This document shows, in pieces, positions 14,494 to 23,742 of a DNA stretch of 64,000 nucleotides. The stretch comes from JAHRVQ01 sp963976815 (GTDB taxonomy: Bacteria; Pseudomonadota; Gammaproteobacteria; Pseudomonadales; Azotimanducaceae). A program made the position numbers and the translations under genes. Under the pieces are notes generated by a model, which saw nothing but the letters and a program-made list of their open reading frames with translations, did not search any database and had not been told where the DNA came from. Numbering within the stretch: position 1 is the stretch's first letter; every line of letters begins with the position of its first letter. The stretch is from assembly GCA_963976815.1 (NCBI GenBank), contig CAXBLU010000009.1, forward strand, positions 124,001-188,000. The letters are read 5' to 3'.

Positions 14494-17193
14494 CTACATC
14501 GAATACCTAAATGACAATGAATAACTCATACCGGGATCTTCTTCGAAGATCGTCACACCTTCTCGTTCAATCTCCACCGTTTGATCCAACAGATTTTGAA
14601 CTTTGAGTTTTAAAGTCATCGCATCCGTTGGGTACCAGGAGTAGGTTAAATCAAGGGAGTGGAACGGCTGCTCGAATGCATCGGGCGCACCATTTCTGCC
14701 GGCAACATAGAGTCGCTCACCGAACACGTTATAGATCAGCGTCGCTGTATGCTCTGCATTCATTGAGTCAAAACCAAACACAATATTGCCGACGTATTCC
14801 GATGCATTTGCCAGTTCTCGCTTCGCATTTGTCGGCGCATCTGCGTTTGGCCCTGCCACCAGTTCCGAATCAAGAACGGTTGCATTGGCTTGAATGAAGA
14901 ATGGTTCAAATCCCTCACCCAAAAAGCCCAGGCTCTTTGTCGCTTCAAGCTCAATTCCCGTCAATTCCGCAGACTCCGCATTGACAATTTCCCGCAGGAT
15001 TGTCGTATCACTCGCCGGGGCTTCGAAGAGTTCGATTGGGTTTTCAATGTCCTTATAAAATAGCGATACAGTCAGACTGTCGTTATTATCAAAGAACCAC
15101 TCCGCGCGAACATCAAAGTTGTCAACGGAAGAAGGGATAATGCCTGGGTTGCCGTCAACCAGATCACCTGTAAGTGGATCAACATAGGTTGCATCGTTAA
15201 TCTCACGTAAATCAGGCCGGATACTGGTTTCACTGTAGCCAAAACGAAGCTGGAATACTTCGGCCCACCACTGAGTCATATAGGTAACCGATAGCGATGG
15301 ATAGATATCGTCGTCCTGGAAGGACGCGCGCTCTAGCACTGCAGGATCCGTCGTGATCACCGGGTTTGTCACACTAAAACCAAGTAGGTTCACGTCTAGT
15401 GCCACCTGGCGATAGTCTTCCCAACGAGCTCCTGCGGAGACCCGCCAGGTTTCATTCCAGGTCCAATCAAATTTACCAAAGTAGGCATCCGTCATTGTCG
15501 CTGCCACATAACTCTGGCTATTGCTATTCACGGTATCAAAAACAAAATTGTTGCCGGTATCCAGTATGTTGGCGTCCGAGAAAACATCTCCCAGACTACC
15601 CTGCAACACCGCGGGATCTCCTACCGACAAGACACCCAGATTAAACTGATACTGCTCATAGCTGCGACCTTTGCGTGAATGGTAATAACCACCACTCAGT
15701 TCCAGATCTGAGCGATTAAACTCAATCGGCAAGCTGACGGTCCAACCCCAACTTTTCACATCATCTCTCAGCTCCGTAAAACGATAGCTTGCAGAAGACG
15801 TATCAAGACCAACGGTGCTGCTCATCACGGCCCCGGTAATCGGATCAGTTACGGTCTGAGCCTGAATATTCACCTCATTTGGGATATCAGTCTCAGCCAC
15901 CGCATCGGAAATAAACCAGTCAAACTTCAAGTCCTCGGGGATTTTTTCCAGCAGATCAGCACCAAAGGGTAAAAGTTCTCGGGTAGACGCTCCAAGGAAG
16001 TGTGTACCCGTCATCTGGTTAACCGTCAGGTCACGCTGCTCATAGGTGATGCGATAGCCGCGAAATCCTGAACCACCTGACTTTTCTCGGTTTTCATTAA
16101 AGAAGTCATTAATAGCGGTCTCGTCGTCGGTGTTCCTAAGGTACAGGGATGTTGTGTTGATCTCATGATCATCCGAGTACTTTAGGCCCATATTAACGCT
16201 ACCGGATAACTCTACTGAGTAGGTGGACTCCACTTCGGTATCGGTACGCTCGCCAGGAAAGACAAAGTTGCGACTCACCTGGGTAGATTGTCGCCACTTG
16301 TTCTTATAGCTTCCGCTACCCAGAATACCGAACTCCCACTGATCACCAATAAACCAGTTATTGCCGATACTGCCTTTGATATCCAAGTCCGGATCCGCAT
16401 TCTCATCTCGAATGGATAAGTTGCGATTCAGTGAGGTTCCTAGCTGACGGTTGAGCAATTGCGCATCAGCAAATGTGGCACTGGTATTCCCTTCCTGTTG
16501 CAAGGTCGTAAAAATCGATTGAGTGTTAAGTTGACCACGAAAGCGTTGAATCGCTGCTGCTATGTTGCCTGGCAATTCTCGCGTTCCATCATCAACACCA
16601 AACTCATCGTCACCTCCACCCCGGTAACTAATCACATCACCGTCAGTTTCGGTGTTAGCACCCAGCCCCACTTCCAGGGAATAGGTAAAAGCATCAGGAA
16701 TGCCTTTGGTGCGAATGTCGACACTGCCACCCCCAAAGTTCGCCGGCATATCCGCCGAATAGGACTTTTGAACTCGCAGGGAATCAACAATAGATGTGGG
16801 GAAAACATCTAAAGGAATAACATTCCGAGTGAGATCTGGGGATGGTACTGTCGCACCGTTAAGCAGAGTGTTGGAGTAACGTTCACCTAAGCCGCGAACA
16901 TATACAAACTTATCACCCACTAAAGACAATCCTGAAACCCGGCGCAATGCCAATGCAACGGTTGAGTCACCGACCCGGCTGATCATTTCTGCGCCCAGTA
17001 CATCTGTTACCACTTCTTCATTCATTCGCTCGTCCTGCAAAGACTCTGCAGCACTGCGAAGACGTCCCAAAACGACCACTTCTTCAATATTGTTATCGAT
17101 TACGGGTTTGCTCGTCTCCTGCCCGTGGGCTGGAGCTCCTGACAGAAGCATCGCTCCTGCCAGGTAGGCTGTTAAGCCTGGTAATTTTCTCAT
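14494..17193 (-). CDS. TonB-dependent outer-membrane receptor
   Basis: An 899-residue outer-membrane receptor that imports a ligand using TonB energy. The start at 17193 is fixed by GAGGAG six bases upstream and gives a signal peptide (MRKLPGLTAYLAGAMLLSGAPAHG) followed by a TonB-box-like EEVVVLGR. The plug domain includes the YVRGLGERYSNTLLNGATVPS stretch, IPLDVFPTS and FGGGSVDIRTKG. The barrel ends with an aromatic-terminated strand (SLSFRYSM). This plug type is widespread in marine Gammaproteobacteria and Caulobacterales without a fixed substrate. The upstream lipoprotein gene is 44 bp away in the same direction, so the two probably form one import unit. Confidence 0.93.
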   Translation of the reverse strand: MRKLPGLTAYLAGAMLLSGAPAHGQETSKPVIDNNIEEVVVLGRLRSAAESLQDERMNEEVVTDVLGAEMISRVGDSTVALALRRVSGLSLVGDKFVYVRGLGERYSNTLLNGATVPSPDLTRNVIPLDVFPTSIVDSLRVQKSYSADMPANFGGGSVDIRTKGIPDAFTYSLEVGLGANTETDGDVISYRGGGDDEFGVDDGTRELPGNIAAAIQRFRGQLNTQSIFTTLQQEGNTSATFADAQLLNRQLGTSLNRNLSIRDENADPDLDIKGSIGNNWFIGDQWEFGILGSGSYKNKWRQSTQVSRNFVFPGERTDTEVESTYSVELSGSVNMGLKYSDDHEINTTSLYLRNTDDETAINDFFNENREKSGGSGFRGYRITYEQRDLTVNQMTGTHFLGASTRELLPFGADLLEKIPEDLKFDWFISDAVAETDIPNEVNIQAQTVTDPITGAVMSSTVGLDTSSASYRFTELRDDVKSWGWTVSLPIEFNRSDLELSGGYYHSRKGRSYEQYQFNLGVLSVGDPAVLQGSLGDVFSDANILDTGNNFVFDTVNSNSQSYVAATMTDAYFGKFDWTWNETWRVSAGARWEDYRQVALDVNLLGFSVTNPVITTDPAVLERASFQDDDIYPSLSVTYMTQWWAEVFQLRFGYSETSIRPDLREINDATYVDPLTGDLVDGNPGIIPSSVDNFDVRAEWFFDNNDSLTVSLFYKDIENPIELFEAPASDTTILREIVNAESAELTGIELEATKSLGFLGEGFEPFFIQANATVLDSELVAGPNADAPTNAKRELANASEYVGNIVFGFDSMNAEHTATLIYNVFGERLYVAGRNGAPDAFEQPFHSLDLTYSWYPTDAMTLKLKVQNLLDQTVEIEREGVTIFEEDPGMSYSLSFRYSM

Positions 17194-17237
17194 TCGAAGC
17201 TCCTCGGCTCGCCGTTCAAATTTCAGTTTAATAACTG

Positions 17238-18923
17238 TTACTCGAACCACAGGGCCTGAGCGCGGTTGGTGGACAAGATTCCATAGGTCCAACCTAGATT
17301 CGCCGCAGTGAAGGTGGAGCCAATGGTCGTTCCGCCATTTGCTGGAGCATTTGTTGGCGTGGCGTTACCAACCAACATCGTAGCGAAGGCAACTGAACTT
17401 ACTGGAGGCGTGCCTTCAAGTACAACAAAGTCGGTATTGAGTGCTGCCGTTGGGTTCAGTGCGGTCGTACCTGCGCCCAATACAAATTGATTTGTCGCGG
17501 CTATCAATGCTTCACTTGTTGTTGCACCAATCACAGCGCCGTTGGTATTGTCGTAGCAAGAGAAGATGTTTGAGGAAAGCACCACGTCACCAGCTGCAAG
17601 ACCATCCTGAGAGCGGTTATCTACCCGAACGCAATAGTTGGTTTCAGTGGCAAGTTCTTTATCAGCAAAACTACCAATGATCATTGAATTACGAATCGTC
17701 GGGAAGATCCCTTCGCGCAGTCTCCAGCCAGCACCCTGACCGTGGGTATTAGGTGCTTCAGTTGCTGTGCCATCTTCTGATGTAGCGTTAATAATGCAGG
17801 TGAGATTATCTATTGTAGGTCGGGAATTAATACCCTGAGCAATAATGGCCTCAATCTCTGCTGCGGTTTTACCGTCAAAACCGTCAATACCATCGGACTC
17901 AATACAATGATTAGCATTACCGGCACTCTGGACAACCAACGCATTGCTAATCGTACCTCGATACCCGGAGTCGATATCAATCGAATCATCCCTGGCGTAA
18001 AGCGATACAAAGTTAGAGATGTTTACGGCACCACCAAACAGTTCGATACCATCATCAAAGGTTGAGTAAACCTGAAGGTTATTTACTATCGTGTTGCTCC
18101 CAACACCACCAAAGGTCACGCCGTTTAGCTCGTTACCGGTGCCGATCTGGTTACCGGTGTGCTTGATCACAACATACTCAAGCCGACCTGAACTGTCTGC
18201 ATTGTTAATGCCGCCGTAGCGAACTTCAGAGTTACCCGATAACCCTTCTGCTGGAATATGACATTCCCCAGTCAAGGCCAGGTCTGTACCGAAAGTACCG
18301 GTATAGCTGCAGTCGTTGTCAATGCCAAAACCGGCGATTAACATACCGCCCCACTGTTGGACATCTTCTGCTCCAACGGTGCCTTGAACATCGGTCTGGG
18401 AGGTAATGGTAATCGGCGCTGTTGCTGTTCCAATGGCAGTAATCTGTGAACCACGGTGAATGGCAACAAACTGTGCATTGGTTGCAAATGCGAGTGTGGC
18501 ACCTGCTTCAATGGTGAGTTGGGGTCCGTCACCGCCTTGCGTGATACCCGCTGCAGTCAAGCAAGCGTTAGAATCACATGAACGACCCACAACCAGACTA
18601 CCCGCAAAAATATGCGCGCCATTGTTAGCAAGTGCAGGAATGGTCATATCCGTTGTGAGTTCATTACCAACATCAACAAACGTTGCGGGGTAAGTACAGT
18701 TATCACCGGAGACAGCACCCTGAATTGTTTGACCGCCACTATTCACGTATGAAGCGCAAGGATTAGCCGCATCTGTCGGCGTGGAAGTGTTGTTACTATT
18801 GTTTACTGAGTTATCCGTGGATGCATCAGTGGTTGATGGATCAATATTGATATCGCCGCTATCGCAGGCGCTTATTAGTGCTACTACAAACATCGCAAAA
18901 GACAGCTTGCGCAAATTGTTCAT
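17238..18923 (-). CDS. Exported beta-helix-like lipoprotein, partner of the TonB receptor
   Basis: A 561-residue secreted protein. The start at 18923 (MNNLRKLSF) is preceded by GGGGA; a TTG start 15 bp upstream is possible. The signal ends in LISAC, a lipobox, with Asp at +2. A low-complexity Asn/Ser/Thr-rich linker (about residues 21-55) follows. The rest has repeated Gly/Asn/Asp-rich short strands (for example NNLQVYSTFDDGIELFGGAVNISNF) suggestive of a right-handed beta-helix, with several Cys residues. It precedes the TonB receptor by 44 bp, consistent with a surface or periplasmic substrate-binding partner. No enzymatic motif is recognised. Confidence 0.7.
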   Translation of the reverse strand: MNNLRKLSFAMFVVALISACDSGDINIDPSTTDASTDNSVNNSNNTSTPTDAANPCASYVNSGGQTIQGAVSGDNCTYPATFVDVGNELTTDMTIPALANNGAHIFAGSLVVGRSCDSNACLTAAGITQGGDGPQLTIEAGATLAFATNAQFVAIHRGSQITAIGTATAPITITSQTDVQGTVGAEDVQQWGGMLIAGFGIDNDCSYTGTFGTDLALTGECHIPAEGLSGNSEVRYGGINNADSSGRLEYVVIKHTGNQIGTGNELNGVTFGGVGSNTIVNNLQVYSTFDDGIELFGGAVNISNFVSLYARDDSIDIDSGYRGTISNALVVQSAGNANHCIESDGIDGFDGKTAAEIEAIIAQGINSRPTIDNLTCIINATSEDGTATEAPNTHGQGAGWRLREGIFPTIRNSMIIGSFADKELATETNYCVRVDNRSQDGLAAGDVVLSSNIFSCYDNTNGAVIGATTSEALIAATNQFVLGAGTTALNPTAALNTDFVVLEGTPPVSSVAFATMLVGNATPTNAPANGGTTIGSTFTAANLGWTYGILSTNRAQALWFE

Positions 18924-19253
18924 AAGGTCATTCCCCAAAATGGATGTATAGAGTTGTTGCTTGTTGGGGCGGCATTCTAGGGATGGGTCGTAAAGAGAAG
19001 ATAAAAGCGTATTAAGACTATTTAAAGATTGCTTTAACAGTTAGTAAATCAAAGCTGTAGTACAGGAATAGTACAGGAATAGTGCAGGAAAAGAGCAGTA
19101 GTAGAGCAGGAATAAAGCAGCGGGAAGAAGGGATGAAGAAAATTCAAGAAAAGCTGTATAAGAGTTTAAAAGGAAATCGGAGCAAGGCGATGAAACGAAA
19201 AGCTGGAGCCTTTACACGGTCTTAATGGAAAGGCTCGATCAGCTTTGACTGAA
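18924..19253. other. Leader region of the lipoprotein/TonB operon
   Basis: A 330-bp AT-rich non-coding region between the amidohydrolase gene and the lipoprotein gene, both leftward. It holds the 11-bp tandem repeat at 19059-19124, and the operon promoter presumably lies between the repeat and 18923. No ORF is supported. Confidence 0.55.
19059..19124. repeat. 11-bp tandem repeat, six units
   Basis: Six consecutive 11-bp units start at 19059, 19070, 19081, 19092, 19103 and 19114. The first two are identical (AGTACAGGAAT); later ones drift (AGTGCAGGAAA, AGAGCAGTAGT, AGAGCAGGAAT, AAAGCAGCGGG). The core GCAGGAA or ACAGGAA recurs once per helical turn. The array lies about 136-200 bp upstream of the lipoprotein start. 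Confidence 0.8.
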
Positions 19254-20540
19254 CTACTTATTATATTTTGCTTTAAAACGCTCGAAGAGGTCCTGCTGTG
19301 TACCGCGAATCTCAACAAGGCGACCATCAATGTAGGCAGCTCGAACCTGATTGGTCCGCATATCAAGGGCGTCGCCTTTAGAAATAAACAAGGTCGCACG
19401 CTTGCCCTTTGTGATGGTTCCAAGCTCACTTGAAAGGCCGAGGATTTCGGCGTTGTCACCGGTGATCATTGCTACTGCTTCTTCAGATGTTAAGCCGTAA
19501 CCAGCCGCTGTCCCGGCGATAAACGGAAGATTGCGGCCTGAAGCAGGCTCCTGGCGGATCTTCGCTGCAAGGCCGACCTTAAAACCCGCGGCTTTGAATC
19601 GAGCTGGGCGACTAAAGTTTTCGTCAACTGCAATGTCCGCTGTCGCGGGCAAACCAAGTACCTGCTGAATGATAATTGGTACCTGCCGCTCTAGGATCAG
19701 GTCTTTGACCTCAAGGGCTTCTCTCCCTCCTACTAAAACCACGTTGGGTGCTTCTACATCCCTGGCAAAATTTAATGCATCAACAATTTCTTTTGCTTCC
19801 TCAACATGCAAAAACAATCGCGCTTCACCGGACAAAACTCGCTTTACTGCGGTGAAATTAAGATTCTTGCTGTCGTTGCTGACCTTCGCCGCTTTGAAGA
19901 GCTCAGTCAGTGTTGCTATGTGACCGCGATACTGGTCGTCCGTTTCATAATCAACCTTGCGACGAAGCACATCCACTTTTCGTTTAAGCTGGTGAGGCCA
20001 ATAGACATGCATCCCATCATCAACTTTGATTCCAGCGTCTTCCCAGTTCCAGGCATCCAATTGAACGATTGAGGAGTTACCCCCGACTAATCCTCCCCTT
20101 GGCGCAATCTGGGCAGTCAATACTCCGTTAAACCGAAACGTCGGGATAAGCTCAGAGTCAGTGTTGTAAGCCACTAACGATCGAACTGAAGCATTCAGTC
20201 CACCGTGTTCCCGGTCATCTACCGTGCCGCGAACATTATTGATCTCAACTAATCCAAGTCTGGTATTAGGTAAGATAAATCCAGGATAAAGATGCTCACC
20301 AGAATGAGATGAGACGGTAAAGTCTGCCAGGTTTGGGATGTCATTGGATGGATAGACGCCAGTAATTTTGCCATCACTAAATGTCACCGTACCTTGTTCA
20401 ATAACAGTGCCGTCACCCACGTGAATGGTGACATCGGTTATGGCCACAGGCGTAGCCTGTGGAGGTGCCGGCGTGGGCGACAACGCAAATACAGAAATAC
20501 TCAGGGCCGAGAGTAGGACAACAAGCATTAACCTATTCAT
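19254..20540 (-). CDS. Amidohydrolase-family protein lacking the HxH metal motif
   Basis: A 428-residue exported protein (signal MNRLMLVVLLSALSISVFA) with an amidohydrolase fold. N-terminal strands (ITDVTIHVGDGTVIEQGTV) and the C-terminal composite domain (AEILGLSSELGTITKGKRATLFISKGD) are typical. At residues 87-94, where the family has PGxIDxHxH, it reads PGFILPNTR, so both metal-binding histidines are absent. It is also shorter than active members. Its start overlaps the stop of the upstream 1046-residue gene by 4 bp (ATGA), so the two are translationally coupled. A structural or regulatory partner role is inferred, since catalysis by the usual mechanism looks unlikely. Confidence 0.8.
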   Translation of the reverse strand: MNRLMLVVLLSALSISVFALSPTPAPPQATPVAITDVTIHVGDGTVIEQGTVTFSDGKITGVYPSNDIPNLADFTVSSHSGEHLYPGFILPNTRLGLVEINNVRGTVDDREHGGLNASVRSLVAYNTDSELIPTFRFNGVLTAQIAPRGGLVGGNSSIVQLDAWNWEDAGIKVDDGMHVYWPHQLKRKVDVLRRKVDYETDDQYRGHIATLTELFKAAKVSNDSKNLNFTAVKRVLSGEARLFLHVEEAKEIVDALNFARDVEAPNVVLVGGREALEVKDLILERQVPIIIQQVLGLPATADIAVDENFSRPARFKAAGFKVGLAAKIRQEPASGRNLPFIAGTAAGYGLTSEEAVAMITGDNAEILGLSSELGTITKGKRATLFISKGDALDMRTNQVRAAYIDGRLVEIRGTQQDLFERFKAKYNK

Positions 20541-23500
20541 ATGCGATCTCCTAAAGCTGCTCGTTGGGCGTCTAGTAAGTCATGATGATAATCCAGCGTT
20601 TCCGGCGTAGGTTTGGCACCACCCGCCCCGTTAGCGGAGCCTTTACTCAAAATCTTTTGAATTAATCGGTTACGCTCCATTGCAATTTCTTGCTGCAGCT
20701 CAAGATCCGCTTTTCGGTCGAAGTAAACCTTACCGTCGACAAGGGTCATTAGAGATTTGCTGTACACAGATAAAGGATGGTCGCTCCAGAGCACAATATC
20801 CGCGTCCTTGCCGACCTTAATTGAACCCATCCGATCATCAACGTGCAACAGTTTCGCAGGGTTCAAGGTCACCATCTTCAGTGCATCCTCCTCACTCATA
20901 CCTCCGTATCGTACGGATTTAGCCGCCTCATGATTCAACCGTCGAGACATTTCAGGATCATCGGAATTAATCGCCGTGGTCACCCCCGCCATATGCATCA
21001 GCGCTGCGTTATAGGGAATCGCGTAGCGTACTTCCCACTTGTAAGCCCACCAATCTGAAAAGGTAGACCCACCTACACCATGAGCAGCCATCTTGTCGGC
21101 AACCTTATAGCCCTCAAGAATATGGGTGAAGGTGTTGATGTTGAAGCCAAATTGATCAGCAACATGCATCAACATGTTGATCTCAGATTGAACATAGGAG
21201 TGGCTAGTCACAAACCGCTTGCCGTTAAGTATTTCCACCATTGTGTCCATGCGTAGATCACGTCTGGGTTTTATCGCTTCCCGCTTCGCTCGGCTGGATA
21301 ATTTTTCATAGGCTTTCCATTTCGCCTCGTAGCGCCGCGCCTCGTTGAATGCGTTAACAAAGGCTTGCTCAACTCCCATACGAGTTTGCGGATAACGAAT
21401 TGATTGCGAGTTAACTGACCGCTTTACGTTCTCACCCAGTGCAAACTTAATAAAGGGATCTGCTCCTTCGACTAACATACCTGAAGGTGTTTCACCCCAG
21501 CGCAACTTAACCAATGCTGATTGGCCGCCAATCGGATTTGCTGAACCATGTAATAACTGCGCGGCGGTCACACCACCGGCTAGATTGCGATAAATACCGA
21601 TATCATTTGGATTAACGACATCCGCCATCCGCACCATAGATGAATTGGTAGAAAACTCATTGATCGAGTCCAGGGCGATATGTGAATGCTCATCAATAAT
21701 GCCCGCCGTTATATGTAAACCTTTTGCATCAATCACCCGCGCATTTCCAACGGCAAGATTTTGGCCTACTCGCTGTATTTTTCCATCGCGGATCAAAACG
21801 TCAGTGTTTTCAAGCACCCCATCCGCTTCATTGGTCCATACCGTCGCGCCGCGAAAAACCAGATGAGACGCTTCAGGTTGCGACTGACGTCCATGGGCAA
21901 CAAAGGGGTAGATAACTGCGCCGGGTGCTTCCACTTCATCAGCCGCATCTGCCTCGGAATCTGCTTCAGCTATTGGATCCAACGTTCCATCGAGAGAGGT
22001 CAACGTAAATTGTCCGGAGCTACCATCTGGGAATCCAACCTCGCCCCGCCAGTCCGATCCAGATGGCCAGCCGGAAAAGCGAGTGACTTGCCCTGCTTCA
22101 CTCAGCATTAAGGTCAGATATTCATGCTCAATAGAGACTTTGAGCTTAGCTGATGCCTTTTTCCCGGAATCCGATGAATCATTCACCGCTTCGGCTGTAG
22201 CTGTTGAGACATCCTCGGAAGGAACATCTTCAGCGGAAACATCTTCGGCCGGCAGAATTTTTGCGGAGTATTTTGCGTTGCTCGATTCAATTCGAACCTG
22301 CATTGATCGCTCGTTAAAACTCAGCTCATACTCCCCCGGTTCCAGGTCACTCTGAACGGCGACATCAAAACGCTGACCCTTGATCCAGGTTTGTAACAGT
22401 TGTGATTTGCTAGCGAACAACGGTTTGTCCGTGATAATAAAGTTGGCTAGCTTTCCGGGTTCAAGGGAACCAACTTTAGCCGCCTCACCCATCAACTCGG
22501 CAGGTATCATCGTCAGAGCCTGCAGTGCCGCATCCTCAGACAAGCCCGACTTCACCGCAAGACGTAGGTTCTTCCAGAATTTTTTCCCCGAGTCTTTGCT
22601 AGTAATGACAAAAGGGATACCCACTGATTCAAGGCGTCCGAGATTATATGGTGCCAGTTCCCAGTGCTTGAGTTGTTGTAAGGATACACGCCCCACGGTT
22701 AAGGGGTCAGCAACATCCGGCGCCTCGGGAAATGCCACATCAATGATCATGGTTGCATTGCTTGATTTAATCGCATCAAGGCGTTGGTATTCGTCACCAC
22801 CACCTTTGATGATGTACTGGTCACCAAACTCATCACCCAACTTATCGGCTAATAACGAGGTTTTCCAATCAAAGGCAGACATGATTTTAGGCAGCGATTT
22901 TGTGTTATTCCACGCCTCTAACGAGAGATCCGTAAAGGGGCGAGACTGCTGTGCCGCGAACCAGTCCGCATCCAGATAGGTCTGTCGCAATAAGGCCACC
23001 ACGCCCATTCTTGAGATAGGCAACATCTGATGTGCGGAACCCTTATCGAAGGAATAATGAGTTGCCGTCTTCTCCTTCAACACAGACAGATTGGGCAGAT
23101 TACCATCGGTCAGTACAGCCACCGACGTGCCCCGGGCTATACCATCGGGATTAAAGCTGACAACGGTGGTAAATCCGAGTTTCCGATATTCAGCGGCCTG
23201 CTTATCATCATTTGTAAATAGCTCAACCGCGTTAACATGGGACCTGATAGATTCTGCAGCATTGCTGGCGGTGGTTGAGGTTGAATCAAGTAATTCCGGC
23301 CCGCGATATCTGGATCGACTGGACGGTTTTTGTTCTGGCATTCCATAGTTGCTGTAGAGGTCAACCAGTCCCGGGTAAACATAACGGCCCTTAAGCTCAA
23401 CTTGTTGATAACCCTCGGGGACCTCGCTGCCGTTTTTAATTGCCACAACTTCGCCATTTCTAATTAACAGCGTGGCATCCTGCCGTTCATCACCGGCGGC

Positions 23501-23677
23501 AACAACAACCACACCCCCCGTAAATGCAATAGCACCACTGCGATCATCGGCTATTCCATTGATGACGCGGGTTTCCATGGTCGCAGGCAATGCCTGTAGC
23601 GACGTTGTGGGTATCAAGATGGAAAATGAGAGCAGTGCTAAGGCGCAAACTCTTGCGCGCTGGGGGGGCGTAATCAT
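20537..23677 (-). CDS. Two-domain amidohydrolase, N-terminal domain degenerate
   Basis: A 1046-residue exported protein with two amidohydrolase domains. Domain 1 (about residues 35-440) starts GGVVVVAAGDERQDATLLIRNG but has PGLVDLYSN at 103-110 instead of PGxIDxHxH, so it lacks the metal site. A linker with repeated EDV units (about 475-500) follows. Domain 2 (about 600-1010) has an intact IDEHSH (histidines 664 and 666), a HSY segment, THILEGYK and NSDDPE, matching an imidazolonepropionase/prolidase-like metal centre. An N-terminal signal (about residues 1-30) directs it to the periplasm. It probably hydrolyses a cyclic amide or a peptide-like substrate. The downstream partner overlaps by 4 bp. 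Confidence 0.85.
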   Translation of the reverse strand: MITPPQRARVCALALLSFSILIPTTSLQALPATMETRVINGIADDRSGAIAFTGGVVVVAAGDERQDATLLIRNGEVVAIKNGSEVPEGYQQVELKGRYVYPGLVDLYSNYGMPEQKPSSRSRYRGPELLDSTSTTASNAAESIRSHVNAVELFTNDDKQAAEYRKLGFTTVVSFNPDGIARGTSVAVLTDGNLPNLSVLKEKTATHYSFDKGSAHQMLPISRMGVVALLRQTYLDADWFAAQQSRPFTDLSLEAWNNTKSLPKIMSAFDWKTSLLADKLGDEFGDQYIIKGGGDEYQRLDAIKSSNATMIIDVAFPEAPDVADPLTVGRVSLQQLKHWELAPYNLGRLESVGIPFVITSKDSGKKFWKNLRLAVKSGLSEDAALQALTMIPAELMGEAAKVGSLEPGKLANFIITDKPLFASKSQLLQTWIKGQRFDVAVQSDLEPGEYELSFNERSMQVRIESSNAKYSAKILPAEDVSAEDVPSEDVSTATAEAVNDSSDSGKKASAKLKVSIEHEYLTLMLSEAGQVTRFSGWPSGSDWRGEVGFPDGSSGQFTLTSLDGTLDPIAEADSEADAADEVEAPGAVIYPFVAHGRQSQPEASHLVFRGATVWTNEADGVLENTDVLIRDGKIQRVGQNLAVGNARVIDAKGLHITAGIIDEHSHIALDSINEFSTNSSMVRMADVVNPNDIGIYRNLAGGVTAAQLLHGSANPIGGQSALVKLRWGETPSGMLVEGADPFIKFALGENVKRSVNSQSIRYPQTRMGVEQAFVNAFNEARRYEAKWKAYEKLSSRAKREAIKPRRDLRMDTMVEILNGKRFVTSHSYVQSEINMLMHVADQFGFNINTFTHILEGYKVADKMAAHGVGGSTFSDWWAYKWEVRYAIPYNAALMHMAGVTTAINSDDPEMSRRLNHEAAKSVRYGGMSEEDALKMVTLNPAKLLHVDDRMGSIKVGKDADIVLWSDHPLSVYSKSLMTLVDGKVYFDRKADLELQQEIAMERNRLIQKILSKGSANGAGGAKPTPETLDYHHDLLDAQRAALGDRI

Positions 23678-23698
23678 GTTGACCTCGGAAAGTTAGCT

Positions 23699-23728
23699 GC
23701 GGTCTGACCCCGAGAGGTCATGACCGCA
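23699..23728 (-). terminator. Imperfect hairpin between the icd and amidohydrolase genes
   Basis: GCGGTCTGACC (23699-23709) pairs with GGTCATGACCGC (23716-23727) with one bulged base. It lies directly after the icd stop and before the amidohydrolase start on the minus strand, without a clear U-tract. It may partly end the icd transcript. Confidence 0.4.
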
Positions 23729-23742
23729 TATTGGATAAACCG

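Noticed and set aside
19059..19124. Possible CRISPR array
   Set aside because: 11-bp contiguous units without spacers and no cas genes; it is a simple tandem repeat.
22380..22979. 199-residue rightward frame
   Set aside because: Antisense to the 1046-residue amidohydrolase, which has strong domain support.
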